A stretch of 64,000 nucleotides of DNA, taken from NCBI RefSeq assembly GCF_050908995.1, contig NC_135119.1:18228001-18292000 (forward strand), in the 5' to 3' direction. Positions within the stretch are counted from its first letter, which is position 1, and each line of letters begins with the position of its first letter. The position numbers were made by a program, and so were the translations under genes. The notes under the pieces were generated by a model, which was not told the origin of the DNA, did not search any database, and saw only the letters and a program-made list of their open reading frames with translations. This document shows positions 37,513 to 50,385 of this stretch, piece after piece. The stretch comes from Andrena cerasifolii. Lineage: Eukaryota; Arthropoda; Insecta; Hymenoptera; Andrenidae.

Positions 37513-38366
37513 CCAGAGCGACGCAGCACGCGACAGATCTGGATGCTCGCTCGCTCTCCTCCACTACCGCTCCACCACCGACCACCACGCGCCTCTTCTT
37601 CTCCCTCTCTTCTTTCGCGCCGCTCCCCCCCTCCTCACCCTATCGCCCTATCCGCTTCTCTCTGTCCGCCGACCTTCTCTTATCTCCGTTCCTCCTTCTC
37701 TCCTTCCCTTTCTCCTGCCTCTCTCCTTTCGCTCTCTCGCCCCCTGTTCCACTCTCTCCCTATTCCTCTTCTCTCAGCCTCCGCCTGTCCACCTATGCTG
37801 CTCCTTTTCGATGCCTTCCTCACCTTTCTCTCCTTCTTTCCCTGGATCGCTAAGCTCCTCTCTTTCTACCTCTGTCTTCTCGTTACACCTCTTCTGCTTC
37901 GCCTTTCTTCCCTTGCGCTTGCTCCTTTCCACCTCGTCCAGGCCTCCTCCCGGCTTGTCAGTACGTTTCCCTCCTGCCCCCGGGTTCCCTGGTCGGGCTT
38001 CTTTCGTGTCTTATTAACACCGAGCCCGCGGTACGCTTTTTCTTCGCTTCGTCTACTCTGCTCAACAGTTCGTGTCCTCCTAATGCCCACTTCCCCTCCC
38101 TGTTCCTCGTCTATTTGATCCGGTGAACGCGGGGGTGCTCTATTATTTCCCCCGGCTCCTTATGCTGCTGGGAAGGTCGATATGGAGAGATAAAAGAGTC
38201 GGTGGGATAGAGGAGGAGGAAGCCCGTTAACAAGGCCACGAAGGACGCACGCGAACACCTGCAAACCTGGCAAGATGAATCGCTCGGAAATCGCCTCTTG
38301 CACGCGCGCTCGCGTCACAATTCCTTTACTTCGTCTTCCTTGTCGCCCTCTTCTTCCTTCTCCTCC

Positions 38367-38389
38367 TCTTCTTCTTCTTCTTCTTCTTC
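38367..38389. repeat. (TTC)n microsatellite
   Basis: Seven to eight perfect TTC units in a longer C/T-rich tract beginning near 38320. It marks the right-hand part of the pyrimidine-skewed block. Confidence 0.85.
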
Positions 38390-38700
38390 CCTGTCCTTTC
38401 GATCCTCCTTCAATCTTCTGCGCGACGTCCCCTTCCAGCTTATTCCCTCCGTACCTTCTGCCTTATTGAGTCCTTTCTTCTCGTTTTATTGCGATTGCTT
38501 CCGTCTGTTTCACCTTGTTCGCCAGTCCTTTGCTTCCCCCTTACTCTGCCCTCACTGTCTGCCTCTGTTCCGCCAACGGACTCGTCGCGTCCGTTTCACA
38601 CCGCGGAACGCTAACGCTGGAGAACACGATCAGCCAGGACGCGCATGAGTTCTCGTTTTCTTCGGCTCCTTCGTTTCCTTTTCATTCTTCCTTAGACACG

Positions 38701-41700
38701 AGCGAAAGCTCTATTGAGGTCAGCCGTGCGTACCTGTAAACAGTAACAAGGTCGTCCCTTGAGTCGCCGTGGAGAAATGCTCCCGTTTGTGGGTTCTTTC
38801 CGCTTTACTAGGCGGCGGTAGAAAAATGGGGATCGGAGCTGATCTACGAGGAAGTAGTACAATGGTACTATTATTCGGAACATTCTTTTGCCCATTTCAT
38901 TTGGCAGACTTTTCAGAAGTTTGTCGCGGCACCAGTAAACGTTCTGAAGGAACTGGATTCGTATTTATGTTTCTTCTGGGCAAGTGAGTTTGAGTGTAAC
39001 ACTGGTTCTTTCCTGTTAGTACAAACACTAAAGTAATGTATTGTTACAGGTAGGTACGTATAAAAATATGTCTTTAATAATCATTTTAAGTGATTTTTTA
39101 TCGAACACCAGAGTGGTTACTTTACCATTTAATGTGTTAATATAAAAGAAATTGGGAGATTTTGTGACATAATCATTTTCGAGATCCTGGAAGTATCTTC
39201 TGATTCTATTGGAATTCTATTGGAAATAAGCCAATGGATCATTAGAGAACTACACGTGGTAAAACGTGACCGATATTCTGAGAACTGATGAGATGGAATT
39301 AAATATCCTACGTAAGAAGTATGTAGCCCTCTTTACATATTTAGTAGTGCATAGGGGAGAGTAGGGGAATTACAAACACTTAAAGGGAAAAGTTAAATTG
39401 GAACAAAAGTATTGACTCTAATCAGATTTATTTTGTAGCTAGTTGAACTTAGGTTAATTATCCACAAAGGCAACACAGAGAATTATAGTTACTTTAATAA
39501 ACAAATAATTTTTTGAAAGAAAGAGAAAAACTCTTTCTGTCCGGAATCACCCGTAGCTAGCGGGGTAAATACGAACGGCTGCTTAAAGATCTTGATCTTT
39601 ACTAAACACTGGTTTTCTTCCACGCTATGGGTCTGGTATAGTCTTTCCTCTTGTTTGATCGAATTTTGGTTGCTCGTGGGATTGAATGTTTATTTGCTGC
39701 TTGACAGATGGAAAGTCTTTAATCTTTAACCTCTTTCACGGATATCTCAAGATCTTTCAACGAATTTGTACGTATATTCTTCCTAATATAATTCCGGGGT
39801 ACTGGGTACATAAAAAACTTCGAATTGTTAAGAGAAAATGGTAAATGCCATCGTCTGTAATTAGCCCCATACACGCTGTTCGTAATTACCCTAAATGAAC
39901 AGAAGTTAAGAAGTTTGAAATAAAACAAATACGAACATGTATATATATATATATATTAATTTTTATTTTTAATTTTTTATAATATATATATATTGAAAGT
40001 GATCCCGTGATTTTATTTAGAATTAAGTAACGGAATTACAAAAAAGTTATGCTTTGTTGGGTAGTATAGATTTAATGCACTATAGACTCAAAATACTCGA
40101 ACGTAAAATTATAAGAAAAGCTACAAAAACATTAAGCGACCATTATCTTCGCGGTTGCGCGCAGTCTTCCGTCGTGACTGTTTCCTTAATACTAAACATA
40201 GCTAAATTACATCAGGTAAAAATAACGCGAGAGGACAGGACAACCAAATTCAGCGGATATCGCGGTGTTCGGGTTTACCCCGCGTTCGCCAATCCCCCAC
40301 TCTCCCTTACACGTGTATCAACAGTCACTTTGACTACTTCTATTTTTATAATAACTCCAGTTATATTTTCCAAAATATGATAAATCCTTATTTTATGCAC
40401 GATTCTGCAAGCTTGTATAAATTCTTACTAGTACCTACAATTCAAGTATTTATTTTATACTCCTCTTTCATAATTTCCCTAGATAATTGCCATCATAACT
40501 CCTTGCTATGGGAATATTTTCCTGAGAATATTACTTATATCTTTACCAGAACATTTATAAATATACCGATTGCAAAATAATAGCTTTCTAACTCGACGAG
40601 TATCAGTTTTCCCAAGAACTTCAACCAGCACGCTACATTCCCTCCGTAACAATCGTCTCCACCGTAACGTGCCAGAAATTGTTGCGTCACATAGATAGCA
40701 GCAACATTTTTATCATGCCGCGTAGAGATATTTAGCGAAAAGAAACGCAGATAACGTATTTTAGCACAGTGTGGCCACGCTATAACTTCAGTAAACAAAA
40801 CTATCTAGCTCAATTTTCAGTCGGCGAGGCACTGCAGCAACAAAGTAGATATCTCTGGCCGGGCGTCTACAGCAGGGACATGAAAATCACCTTAAATGTT
40901 CCATTACACCTCTCTGTACCCGCCCTTATTTTAAATGCTGCATGATACCTTTACTATATTTGTAGATGCGGTACCCAGTCAAAGTAGAAACCATCAAATG
41001 TATTGCCTACATACCCCGGGACTTTAGAGAACAAATATCCAAAAAGTCCGCTGCATACAGCCTGAGGTAGAGGAAAGTGGGGCAAAACGGAGCATCAATG
41101 TTTCTCTTACAACAGTTTGTGATCGACCATAGACCCGTGCACACGTTTTTTTTTTTTGATTTACAGAATTGGAAACATTTCCAGTGTCGATGTTTCGGTA
41201 CTGTGTTGGTGTTTCGCCCATTTTTTTTTAATTTGTGTTTAGAAAATTTATAACGGCAAGTAGGTACAGCATTGGATTCTATCGATCTTAAATTGTATTG
41301 TGACGTTTTCCCCGGTTCTGTATCTCACGCTGAAATGTAAATATATAATGTATACTAAATTACTTCATGTGCGGCAAAACGGAACACCTATTATGTGTTA
41401 TATGTTATCTACCTACGATATTTCTTCGCAGTCAACACATTTCTTGTATATTTTATACATTCCTGATTTTTTTTTATAAACTCTATTTATTTTTAGATTA
41501 TTAGGAGTTTCTCGTACTTATTTATATTGACTTCCACTTCAAATTTACTAAATTCACATTTATAATTCGATATTTATGTGACACTCTTGCTTAAGTGGCC
41601 AACCATTGTATTCTTTACCCTACATAATCACGACACCCGCGACATACCGCGCCAAAGGCTTCAGAAAAATTCAAACAGGACTGATGACAGCGTTGCCAAT

Positions 41701-42927
41701 TCCCTATGCTCCGGCCTGTACTACAGACGGCCATGGGTACACCCGTGTGTACCCGACCTAACATCATACATTGCATTACACTTCTCTATACCCTGCCCAA
41801 CATCGAGCGCACCCAAACCAAGGACCCACAGAGGCAACAAATCAAACTGACAAAAGAGCAGAAGACCAAAGACACCAGACACAAAAAGGGAGGAGAATGG
41901 AATCACGCATCTAGTGTACATTTTGAGCGCCGTTAATAGCGGGTTTTTCGGGGAAAACTATCTCATCCGGTAGAACAGTCTACAAGCGGCTTCCCCGGCG
42001 TGTACGGAGATAAAGGGGAAGATACCCTTTCATCGAGGATCGCGGCATTCCCGATACCTAAGTCCTTCGACTTTTACGAGGCGCGTCAAATTTCTACCGT
42101 TGTCGAACATCTCGTACGACTTCGACGGCCAAGATAGCCGATAGTAGTCCCAGTTTCGGGGTCCTGTCGTCCAGCCGAGCGAGCGGAAAAAGGTGGAAAT
42201 TAGTTCCCTACCGCGAGCCACTGTCAGCTGACCCTGGTCGACTGTTAACACCGTGGATTGTTGTCGCGCGAGCCAAAAGTCACTTAAAGCGCACTTAACC
42301 GCGGCCCTCGTAAACACGGAAGGATACTGCCTCGCGACAACGACCTGGAAAAATGACGAAACGGAGCGGTGTATGCTGATACATAAAGCCAGGCAGATAC
42401 ACGGCCCACGGAGATTAGAAGGCGCCACGGAGTTCCACATTCTTGCGTTGCCGTTGGCATTACTGTTGCCGCGATACCGTGTGAATTATAGTCAAATTTC
42501 GTCGAACGCGCGACCACGAGTGGCGTGCTCTTCGGCGTTCCGACTAATTGGAATTCCGATCTTCTGTCCTAAGTCTCTGCGCTTCTGGTTGGCCTACGCG
42601 TTGCTCGCGGAGATGGCAATTGTTGAGGGCTGGTGCGGCAGTGCTGGGAGTCACGAAGGAGTTCTATGCATATATGTATACGAGTGAGATGGCTAGGCAT
42701 TTTAATATCTACTGTCTTGCAGCAGGTGATAAGCTGGATTGATTACGGTACTGAAAAGTGTGGGGTTTTATTTAGAAAGTAGAGCCACTGTATTTTTTGT
42801 CTGCGTGGGTGTGCATGTGCATGATAGGATGCCAGGAATATGGAGTATTTAAAATTGTTTAATTTGTTTATGATTCTTTTTATATGTATAGGCGTTTCAA
42901 AGATAGATCGATCAGGTATGTGGGACA
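38701..42927. other. Non-coding sequence, nothing firmly recognised
   Basis: AT-rich DNA with (AT)n runs at 39939-39957 and near 39981-39993. A direct repeat of GGCAAAACGGA occurs near 41081 and 41372. A GC-richer patch with chance frames up to 144 codons spans 42030-42690. No gene family was recognised. Confidence 0.45.
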
Positions 42928-42938
42928 CCCTTTATAAG

Positions 42939-43454
42939 TTGCTCAGAAAAATTGGAGTGTTTAATTTATGAACGATTTTTTACACCGGATCGAATGTCAG
43001 AAGAGAAACTTTTCGAAATACGTATTGAATACCTTATTAAGTTTGTTTTGCATATTAAAGAAAAGATAAAAAATATTTTTCATACAAGAAATCGATAAAA
43101 TCGTTTTTCAACATAAAAATTGTATTATTATTTTTTCAAAAATCTGCTTCCGACACATCGTATGGAATAGTTTTCTGCAGGTCTCATTAAATTTTCATCT
43201 AAATTATTGGAGCGGTTTTCGAGATTTCATGTTCACCATCAAACGCTACACCGGGTACACGCCTTTACGTTTTTACCCACAACTTTTATGTTCATAGATA
43301 TATTTAGACATTTTTCGTTTGGTGTTAAAGCTCATAGAATAACGATTAAAACTAGAGAAAAAAGTTCTCCCTACTGTTATTTATCACTTTACAATTTGCG
43401 TTTGAAAAAAGGCCTTTTTTAGGGCTATCGAGGGTAACCTACCCCCTTAAACCA
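42939..43454. mobile_element. Possible piggyBac-type MITE remnant, right end only
   Basis: The right edge reads GGTAACCTACCCCCTTAA, i.e. TTAAGGGGGTAGGTTACC as reverse complement. This is a TTAA-anchored terminus resembling the TTAAGGGGGAGG ends of the element at 47348-48042. No matching left end was found, so the left coordinate is only the limit of similar-looking AT-rich, hairpin-prone sequence. The element may be truncated. Confidence 0.3.
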
Positions 43455-43498
43455 GATGTAAGAGGGACGTCAAGGAATAGAGCAGTACCTACATAACG

Positions 43499-43650
43499 CA
43501 TTGAGAGTAAAAACGGACTAACCCACATTGAAAAAAATGAATTTTTTCTAATTCATATGATTAGTATAGCCTATTGGAATACATTATTGCTACTATCTCA
43601 ATTTCACAAAAAAAAAACGTGGGTCAGTCCGTTTTTGCTTTCAATGCCTC
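43499..43650. mobile_element. About 152-bp MITE, family B copy 2
   Basis: A palindromic segment with arms GCATTGAGAGTAAAAACGG and, as reverse complement, GAGGCATTGAAAGCAAAAACGG-type sequence. The inner arms contain CTAACCCAC and GTGGGTCAG. The centre (GCCTATTGGAATACA) matches the copy at 28149-28301, and total length and layout agree. It has no coding capacity. The outer bases have diverged more than in copy 1. Confidence 0.7.
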
Positions 43651-46600
43651 ATGCATAAACGAACTTCGATTAAGTAGTTTCCTATTTGTACGCAGGAATA
43701 ACAGTTAATACAATTGAATGATAATAATAGACCAGTACATATATAAGGAACAGTGATAAGGTTCTTCAAAACTTGATCTGAGTCAGCAATAGAAATTCTC
43801 TGATAAATATTGCCACAACACGAGCAAGTGGTTTAATCTCACCGATCGATACTTCTGCGAGTAATATTCGCCTATTAGTTTTATCTGACGTGGTAAAATG
43901 ACGTCTAGCTACGCCTCTACTACCATGGTAGACATAACTCATCTAATATGTAGCACGTTGCCACTTTTTCTTTCATTCGCTATAACTTGTGCTCTGCCAC
44001 ATTTCATATTCTATTTTCCATTCCCTTCCATTGACACCCAATTAAGAATTACCACATATAAACCACCACTTAACACTGAACATCACGCACGATCACATAA
44101 AACTGTTAAACACACCTCATTCTTACAACAAAAAAAAAAACAAAATTATATAGTCACTTCAATTTTCCACAGCCGTTGCATGTGTGTGTAGTGCATTTCG
44201 TAGAAAATTCTTGTCCCAACACCCCGTAGCAACGCGGTGAAAAATTCACACGGGAGATTTTATCCGTCTCGCGGAGCACGGCTGCGCGCTCCCGCCGCGC
44301 CGCGTTGATCGAATTACACAAAGTATCGTAATTTATTCGCTCCGTCTGAACGAACGATGTCAGCTTTTACGTCAAATGTAAGCGTCTGTAATTGGAGGCG
44401 GTATGAGCTGCAATCGAGAAACTATTAATTCGATGGTTGTAACCTCGATCCATTCAGTCGGCGTATACTCATTACCCGTTGCAACTCACACATGGCAATT
44501 TCAGTCAAATTAACGTCGCGACCTATAGAAACGGTCGCGGATTAACCTGCCTTGGACGCGAACGTTTTAAAGCGAGCCGTACGAAACCAGACGTGATCGT
44601 AAAGCTGGATCCATTAATGATACTTCATCAATTCACCGCTGACGTATCAATTATTCGCATGAACATCCGTCGACGGTACAGCGTTCCGCGCACTTTCGCT
44701 CCAAAGCACGGAAAATATCGGGCGAACGATATTTTCGATAATTACCTAGCCGCGACGTTGAAAATTGCCCGCTAAAAGCGATAATTTGGAGCAATAAAAT
44801 ATTTGATGGGAATTAAAACGCGATGAAGTAGATTAATTGATTGGAGACCGTGGTACGGTTGTGCGCGAGTTAAATTGTTTATCCTTGCTCTGCCATCCAG
44901 CAGAGTGTATAAAATTTCGCTCTTGTCAATTATTTTTGTAAATTTTTTGCTGCTTTGCTGAACGTAGACCTAAATTCTATTTTCTAATAAACGAGACGTT
45001 AAACTGCTTTACGAGCAATTGCTTGAGAAAAATTAATTAGAGGCGAGACGAAAGGTCTTAAGTTCGAACAGAAATATAGATGTAAGCTTAAACCGTCTTA
45101 TATCACGACCGATTAAACATGAGCGATTTATAATATTGCCACTCTGCACTAATATGCACGAGCCGGACTAACGGATGCAAATCGATGGAAATTTCAGCAG
45201 GTGGGCGTAAGTATATATCGGTCTGGCTTCTGAGATAAGTCAAGCAGACTGAATAAACCTGTCCTAATGATATTATTTAATCAGGGAATAGTGTGTAACC
45301 GGTGGCCGCGAAGAAAATCATTGAGGTGCTCCGCAATTAAGAAACCTCCGATTCACGTAATTATTGCCTTGGTCGCGATAACAGAAACGTTGATTCATGA
45401 ATTAGAACCGAATTCCCTCCGCCCATTCCCGTCAACTTGAAACCCACACGCTACAGTGCTAAATACATAGGTGTTCCTTTTTAATCTGCAGATTTTGTTC
45501 TCCGCAATCTGATATTTCATCAATTTTGCAGGCACGAAACTCTCTACTTATTTTAGGGAGTATATTTCGCAAAAAAAGAATACCCGAGTCGGTGAACGAA
45601 GTCGTGAATGATTTTCACTAAAATCAACAAAGTTGAATATTAAGAACGTCTTCAGCGAGACATAAATAAAATTTTTTATTTGTACAAAAATATGATATTA
45701 ACATATTTAGAAGATTTAGGGACGTTGATTAAAAGAAATGATCTTTCCACTATTAAGTTTTCCTCGGTAACAGGAGCCACGGCTATTCTCGCCACTTTGT
45801 TGGAAGGCTGAAGCGTAATAGCGATGCCCAGTTGCGTGCTTTTAGATGCCCCACCACTCAGCTATAAAAAAGCTTGCGAAGGGAAGGCCGGAAGTGGAAA
45901 CACCCTGCCTTAATGACTCACAGCTCGAATCGTAGAACTGAACGAGGTTCTTAAAGCACACAACTCCTTCTTGGGGTAACAAGTTACTTGGCTTCGAAAA
46001 AGTAAGGTTATATTCTGAAGTTTTTAGGTCCTAGCAACACTAAACCATTGCTGGACCTAGGACGTTCACACAACCCTTTTTTGGAATCCTTATATACAGC
46101 TAATAAATCAATTCTTGAGGGTAACTCCGTTTTATAAACAATCCAAGGCCACAAGGCTATAAACTAAAGCCTCTTTCACACGAGGCACTTCTATACTCGT
46201 AACTTTTACTTGGAATACATTCACACAATTTCTAGCCCCTTCAATCTTAAAAAAAAAATCCATCTCTGTCGATCAAATATATCCCAACTACCAGCCAATC
46301 ATTCGCAGAAATATCAAGTGTGGAAGGGCCTTAACTCGTCGCGAAGCCATCGGAAATATTCCGCGTTAATGAAATTACAGTACTTACAAGCGTTCAATAA
46401 ACGGATCGGAGTATCTACAAACAATTAATGTATTCTGTTAGACCTTTATTTCGCGTACCCATTCAATAAAACTCGTTCCGGTCGACTTGGATGACGGTGG
46501 ACATGACTGAAATCTATCGACGGGGCCCGCATTGATCAGAGGGTGGCGCAAAAGGGATAGGCAAGGGCAATAAAATAATGAGGACGGGAGAAGTCGAGGG

Positions 46601-47347
46601 CAATCGGCGGCTGATCCTCGATCACCGAGGAGATCACCGGTGATCGGTCAAGCGCTGACGATCTTATCTTTAACACTGGCTTAAATGTATCGAGCAGGAC
46701 GGCGTTCCACCACTTTTTTGCGCATAATTGCTCTCATTCACGCTCAGCGGACCTCCTCCATCCTCCCGTCCCGTCGGAAGCTTCATTTTGTGCCAAACAC
46801 AGGGAGAGGGCAATTACGTCTACTATTCCTTTTTATCCTGCGCTGCGGTTGACGTGACATCGATCATTGAAAGCTTCAATCCGAAAGCTCAATTTTTTTC
46901 GCTTGCTATTAACCATTTTTCTTGTGCCTATTTGTGGTGACCGGGGGAAGGCGAATGGTCCCATTAAGGCCTTTCCACACGAGACACTTTTATGCCCTGT
47001 GATAGATATTTTAAGGATATTCATAGGCTCTGTCCCTTTTTGTGCTTATCGCCCTTAGACGGTGGATCGATGGTTAACCGATTGCATCGCCTATACGGGG
47101 TCCATTTTGACCGATAATATAATTTTATTTATACACATCGTAGAGGGGGATTTATATTAGTCGTTTTATGTTTGCTTTAACACGACGATATTGGCGATAA
47201 GTACCATATGTGAAGGTACGGTTTTCCCCTGTTACGTGATGTCACAGAACTGAACGATAGAGTCGGGCGATCGATTTTTTCGTGACACTCATTTACTTGG
47301 CCCCATGCAACGATCGTCCAAGCGAGCTAATTTTGCGATTATATTTA
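43651..47347. other. Non-coding sequence, nothing recognised
   Basis: No gene is recognised in this mixed AT- and GC-rich sequence. A short hairpin (GGTCCTAGCAAC...TGGACCTAGGAC) lies at about 46027-46070. Frames up to about 98 codons (for example 44479-44775) carry no known motif. Confidence 0.45.
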
Positions 47348-48042
47348 TTAAGGGGGAGGCCTACCTAGAACGGTCAAAACAACGTGCTTCTTTGGGAATT
47401 TTTTCTAGAAAAACCGATAAACTTTTGTTATTAAACATCCGTCTATTGGAAAGAGTACGTCTTACGGATACTTCAGTGTTTTTTGTGGTAAAAAGTATCG
47501 AAAGGTTTTTGAGTTATAGACGATGCCCGAGACGTCCTTTTTTTAGGCGCTTTGCGGTGATAACTGTAGCTTCGTGCAGGATCGTCCAAAATTGAAAATG
47601 CGATTTTTTTTAAAGATAATATATTAAATTGTCTAGATGCTGTCGGGCCCGATTTTGGAAAAATTATTTTGAGACAAAATGCCGGCTGTGTAAAGTTGAA
47701 GCATTGATATTTGGCAAAAAATCGCTCGTTTTTCGAGTGTAAAAAAAATTTCTATGCAAAAAAAGGGGAAAGCTTCTGGTAGCGCTTAGATTTGTATCCC
47801 TAAAATTAGCCTGCAAAGTCTCGAGTAAATCGGTTCGTTAAATTTTTAGTTATGTGTCTCACCGACTTTGAATACATGATTTTGAGGAAAACGCGTTTAA
47901 TGTTTTGGGTCTGATCTGATTTTGTCAATTTTGATCGGATTAACTTGACACTTTCAGGGAATATTTTCAAGATGTACTTCAAGAAAATATAAAGATCGAA
48001 AAATTGATTTTACGAAAATTTCTAGGTAGTCCTCCCCCTTAA
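47348..48042. mobile_element. piggyBac-type MITE, about 695 bp
   Basis: The element begins TTAAGGGGGAGGCCTACC and the reverse complement of its right end begins TTAAGGGGGAGGACTACC. The inverted repeat covers about 23 bp with one mismatch, continuing to TAGAA. TTAA at each edge is the canonical piggyBac target. The interior is AT-rich with no transposase. A 96-codon frame inside has no recognisable motif. This is the clearest TTAA element in the window. Confidence 0.85.
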
Positions 48043-48836
48043 GGTGATTGTCAATCTAGTGAAACATTTCTATGTAATTACGTTTATCGGGCAAAATTTT
48101 ACTTCCCCTTTCAATTTCTTTTGCAACTTTTGCTATGTCTGATGTTTCTCTTCCACCGAGTTATCAGTAAATGTTTGCATTTAAATACTGGTGTCTTCTT
48201 CAATTTTGCAGTTTTGAATAAATGTAAAAGCTTCAATCCTGTGCAAGATTTGTAAGGTGAAGTTTCTAAACTCTTATAAAAGATGAATCTCAGATTGTGC
48301 AGCCTGAATCGTGTCATAACATTTGTGCCAGGCGACAATGAGATAAATTGTAGGCGAATGCACCCGCGTTTTAAAATTTATTTTTAGCCTTGGTGCCTTC
48401 GAAAATGCTACTGTACCCTAGATAAAACAGAATAATACGAACTGAAATAGAAAGACTGTCATTTAATTTAAGAGTTCTTCGATACAGGCATGGTGAAATT
48501 AAAATTAAACTTGAATAATATAAGCGAAAACGACATAGGGTAATACTACGTTATACGAAGCATTAAATAATATTTAAAATAAAGTACTATCCAATTCTCC
48601 ATTTCTTGATAGTGTTTGCCTAAGTGTTGTCTAATGTTAGAATCAATATCAAATTTGAAAAATAAAGTGTGTCGTAAATCAGTTTATCCATTTTTTTTAC
48701 ACTTAAGTTCAAATTAGAAGGAAGAAGGAAATTCGAAACTATTATATAACAACTGATTCATAAGCATTGTGTATTATTTGCACTGCTTGTAATTTATGGT
48801 TTAAGAAAAAAATGGAAAAAAATAACAAAAAGAAAT
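48043..48836. other. AT-rich spacer, nothing recognised
   Basis: AT-rich DNA between the piggyBac-type element and the tRNA gene. No open frame above about 75 codons and no repeat was identified. Confidence 0.5.
48824..48831 (-). terminator. Pol III terminator of tRNA-Lys
   Basis: The minus strand shows a CTTTTTG run a few bases beyond the tRNA 3' end, followed by a second T-run. This is the usual RNA polymerase III stop signal. Confidence 0.8.
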
Positions 48837-48909
48837 CGCCCAACGTGGGGCTCGAACCCACGACCCTGAGATTAAGAGTCTCATGCTCTACCGACTGAGC
48901 TAGTCAGGC
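48837..48909 (-). tRNA. tRNA-Lys (anticodon CUU)
   Basis: The minus strand folds as a 73-nt intronless tRNA. The acceptor stem is GCCTGAC paired with GTTGGGC (two G-U wobbles), followed by discriminator G. The D arm is CTAGCTCAGTCGGTAGAGC, the anticodon stem is GAGAC/GTCTC-like around CTCTTAA, and the T arm contains GGGTTCGAGCCCC. The anticodon CTT (48874-48876 on the plus strand as AAG) decodes AAG lysine. A box (TAGCTCAGTCGG) and B box (GGTTCGAGCCC) internal promoters are intact. A TTTTT run follows within about 12 bases as an RNA polymerase III terminator. Confidence 0.97.
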
Positions 48910-50385
48910 ATTGAACATTTTGCAATAAAATGATTTATTTAAACAATTGCACGAAGTCTGAATTCTATAACAATTTTTTGCACGAAAAAACATAATAAAA
49001 AAAATTCCTGACTAATTACGTGTAAGTACTATTATTATTAATATGTACCACACATAATGTTATAACTCTTTTAAGTTGATAAGGGGAGTGAGAGCTGGAG
49101 TCGGAGCGGGAGCGTGAGCGGCAGCGATAATAATGCATATAATATATAAGTCATATTTTTATAAACAATAATTATATACAATAAGTTAGTACAACGTGGA
49201 CTAACTCATATCTTCAGAACAAAACATTCAAAGTAACAACGTGTTTGTACGTAGGGTAAACCGTACAATGATTGGTACCCTAAGCGGAAATCCCAATTTG
49301 AATGTCTATATTTTTTTGTGAAGTTTTTATATGGTTTTCATTTTCAGTTATTATCAATGATTATGGATTTCTCATTAAAATACCCTACCAAGCAAAACGT
49401 TAGTATGAATCGAATTCAGTAATTCCTTCTGCTTCACTTTAAAAACTCAAATTTTCTTAACACGATTTTCTTTTTTTATATAAATTAAATGATTATTTCT
49501 CTGAAAAACAATAAGTACGTACAATTCAAACTAGTCATTTTATTCAAAATATCACACTCACTTTTCTGAACTGCCAATTCGCAATGTTTAAGCACTATAT
49601 TATGTAACTGAATGAACTGACCCATTTTCCCTCCACCATTTCCTCTAGACAATTTTCCGCTCTGGCGGGGCCCTCCTTTTGAATTCCACGTTTCAAATTA
49701 TATGCGCATAATTTACAGCGGTTCCAGAGTCCCAGGATTAAGCGGTTAACAAGGATTTCGAACGGAAGATGCATCGACAAGTGTCGTTACAAGCCGACGA
49801 GTGGTTGGTCAAGGTAGGTACACACTGTTATCTGTTTATTTACCCCGTGTAAAATTGACGGTCTGCACGGGGATCAGTTACCGCGGCCGTTTTACAACAG
49901 CCCAGGTTTTCCTCCCGAGCTTTAGTGCCTGCAATTCTATACCAATTCCCAGTGAAAGCACACCGTCTGCGGAGGAGCAAGACCAGATAATAGTCCTCGG
50001 AGCGGCCGTAAGGCTCTGAACTCGCAATTTGCCGGTGGTAGCAATGAAAATTTATTCTAGGCCGCCTGCAACCGTCCTTCTGGATGTTTCCAGTTTACTC
50101 TGGGCTACTCTAACAGCGCGCAGGTAGAGCAAGCCGAGTAAGCGGGTCGCGTGCTTTATGGGAACCTTTATTGAGGCATCATGGGAACGAAATTACCGTC
50201 CGGGGAAATGGCACCTGCTTGTTTATTGCGGTAACGTCTCGTTAAACAAGTGCGAAGCTTGCTTGTTTCAACAGCACAGTGTTTATATTGGAGAGTAATA
50301 TTACTTTTCACACGAATTTTTTTTATTATATTTCAGGATAATGTGGCCGTTTTATGTTCGGTATATTTGTTAGATATGCTCTCGT
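48910..50385. other. Non-coding sequence, nothing recognised
   Basis: AT-rich DNA with a short GAGCGG-type hexamer stutter near 49087-49122 and a moderately GC-rich part from 49800 to 50250. No gene is supported. Confidence 0.5.

Larger units (their letters stand above)
35351..38700 (-). promoter_or_regulatory. GC-rich, purine/pyrimidine-skewed region upstream of FGF
   Basis: The block is CpG-rich and, from about 36300 to 38700, very pyrimidine-rich on the plus strand (purine-rich on the transcribed-sense minus strand). It includes CTCTCTCTC tracts, which read GAGAG on the minus strand like insect GAGA-factor sites. It lies just upstream of the FGF coding exon, so it plausibly contains the 5'UTR, any 5' exon and the promoter. 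No TATA box or confident initiator was identified. Long open frames here on both strands are low-complexity Pro/Ser/Leu or Glu/Arg text caused by composition. Confidence 0.4.

Noticed and set aside
37219..38118. Plus-strand open frame of 299 codons upstream of the FGF exon
   Set aside because: The text is Pro/Ser/Leu/Arg low complexity that follows the C/T-rich composition. It has no domain, and other frames in the same block are equally open.
42030..42687. Overlapping frames of 136 and 144 codons on opposite strands
   Set aside because: Mutual overlap, no family similarity and a GC-rich background indicate chance frames.
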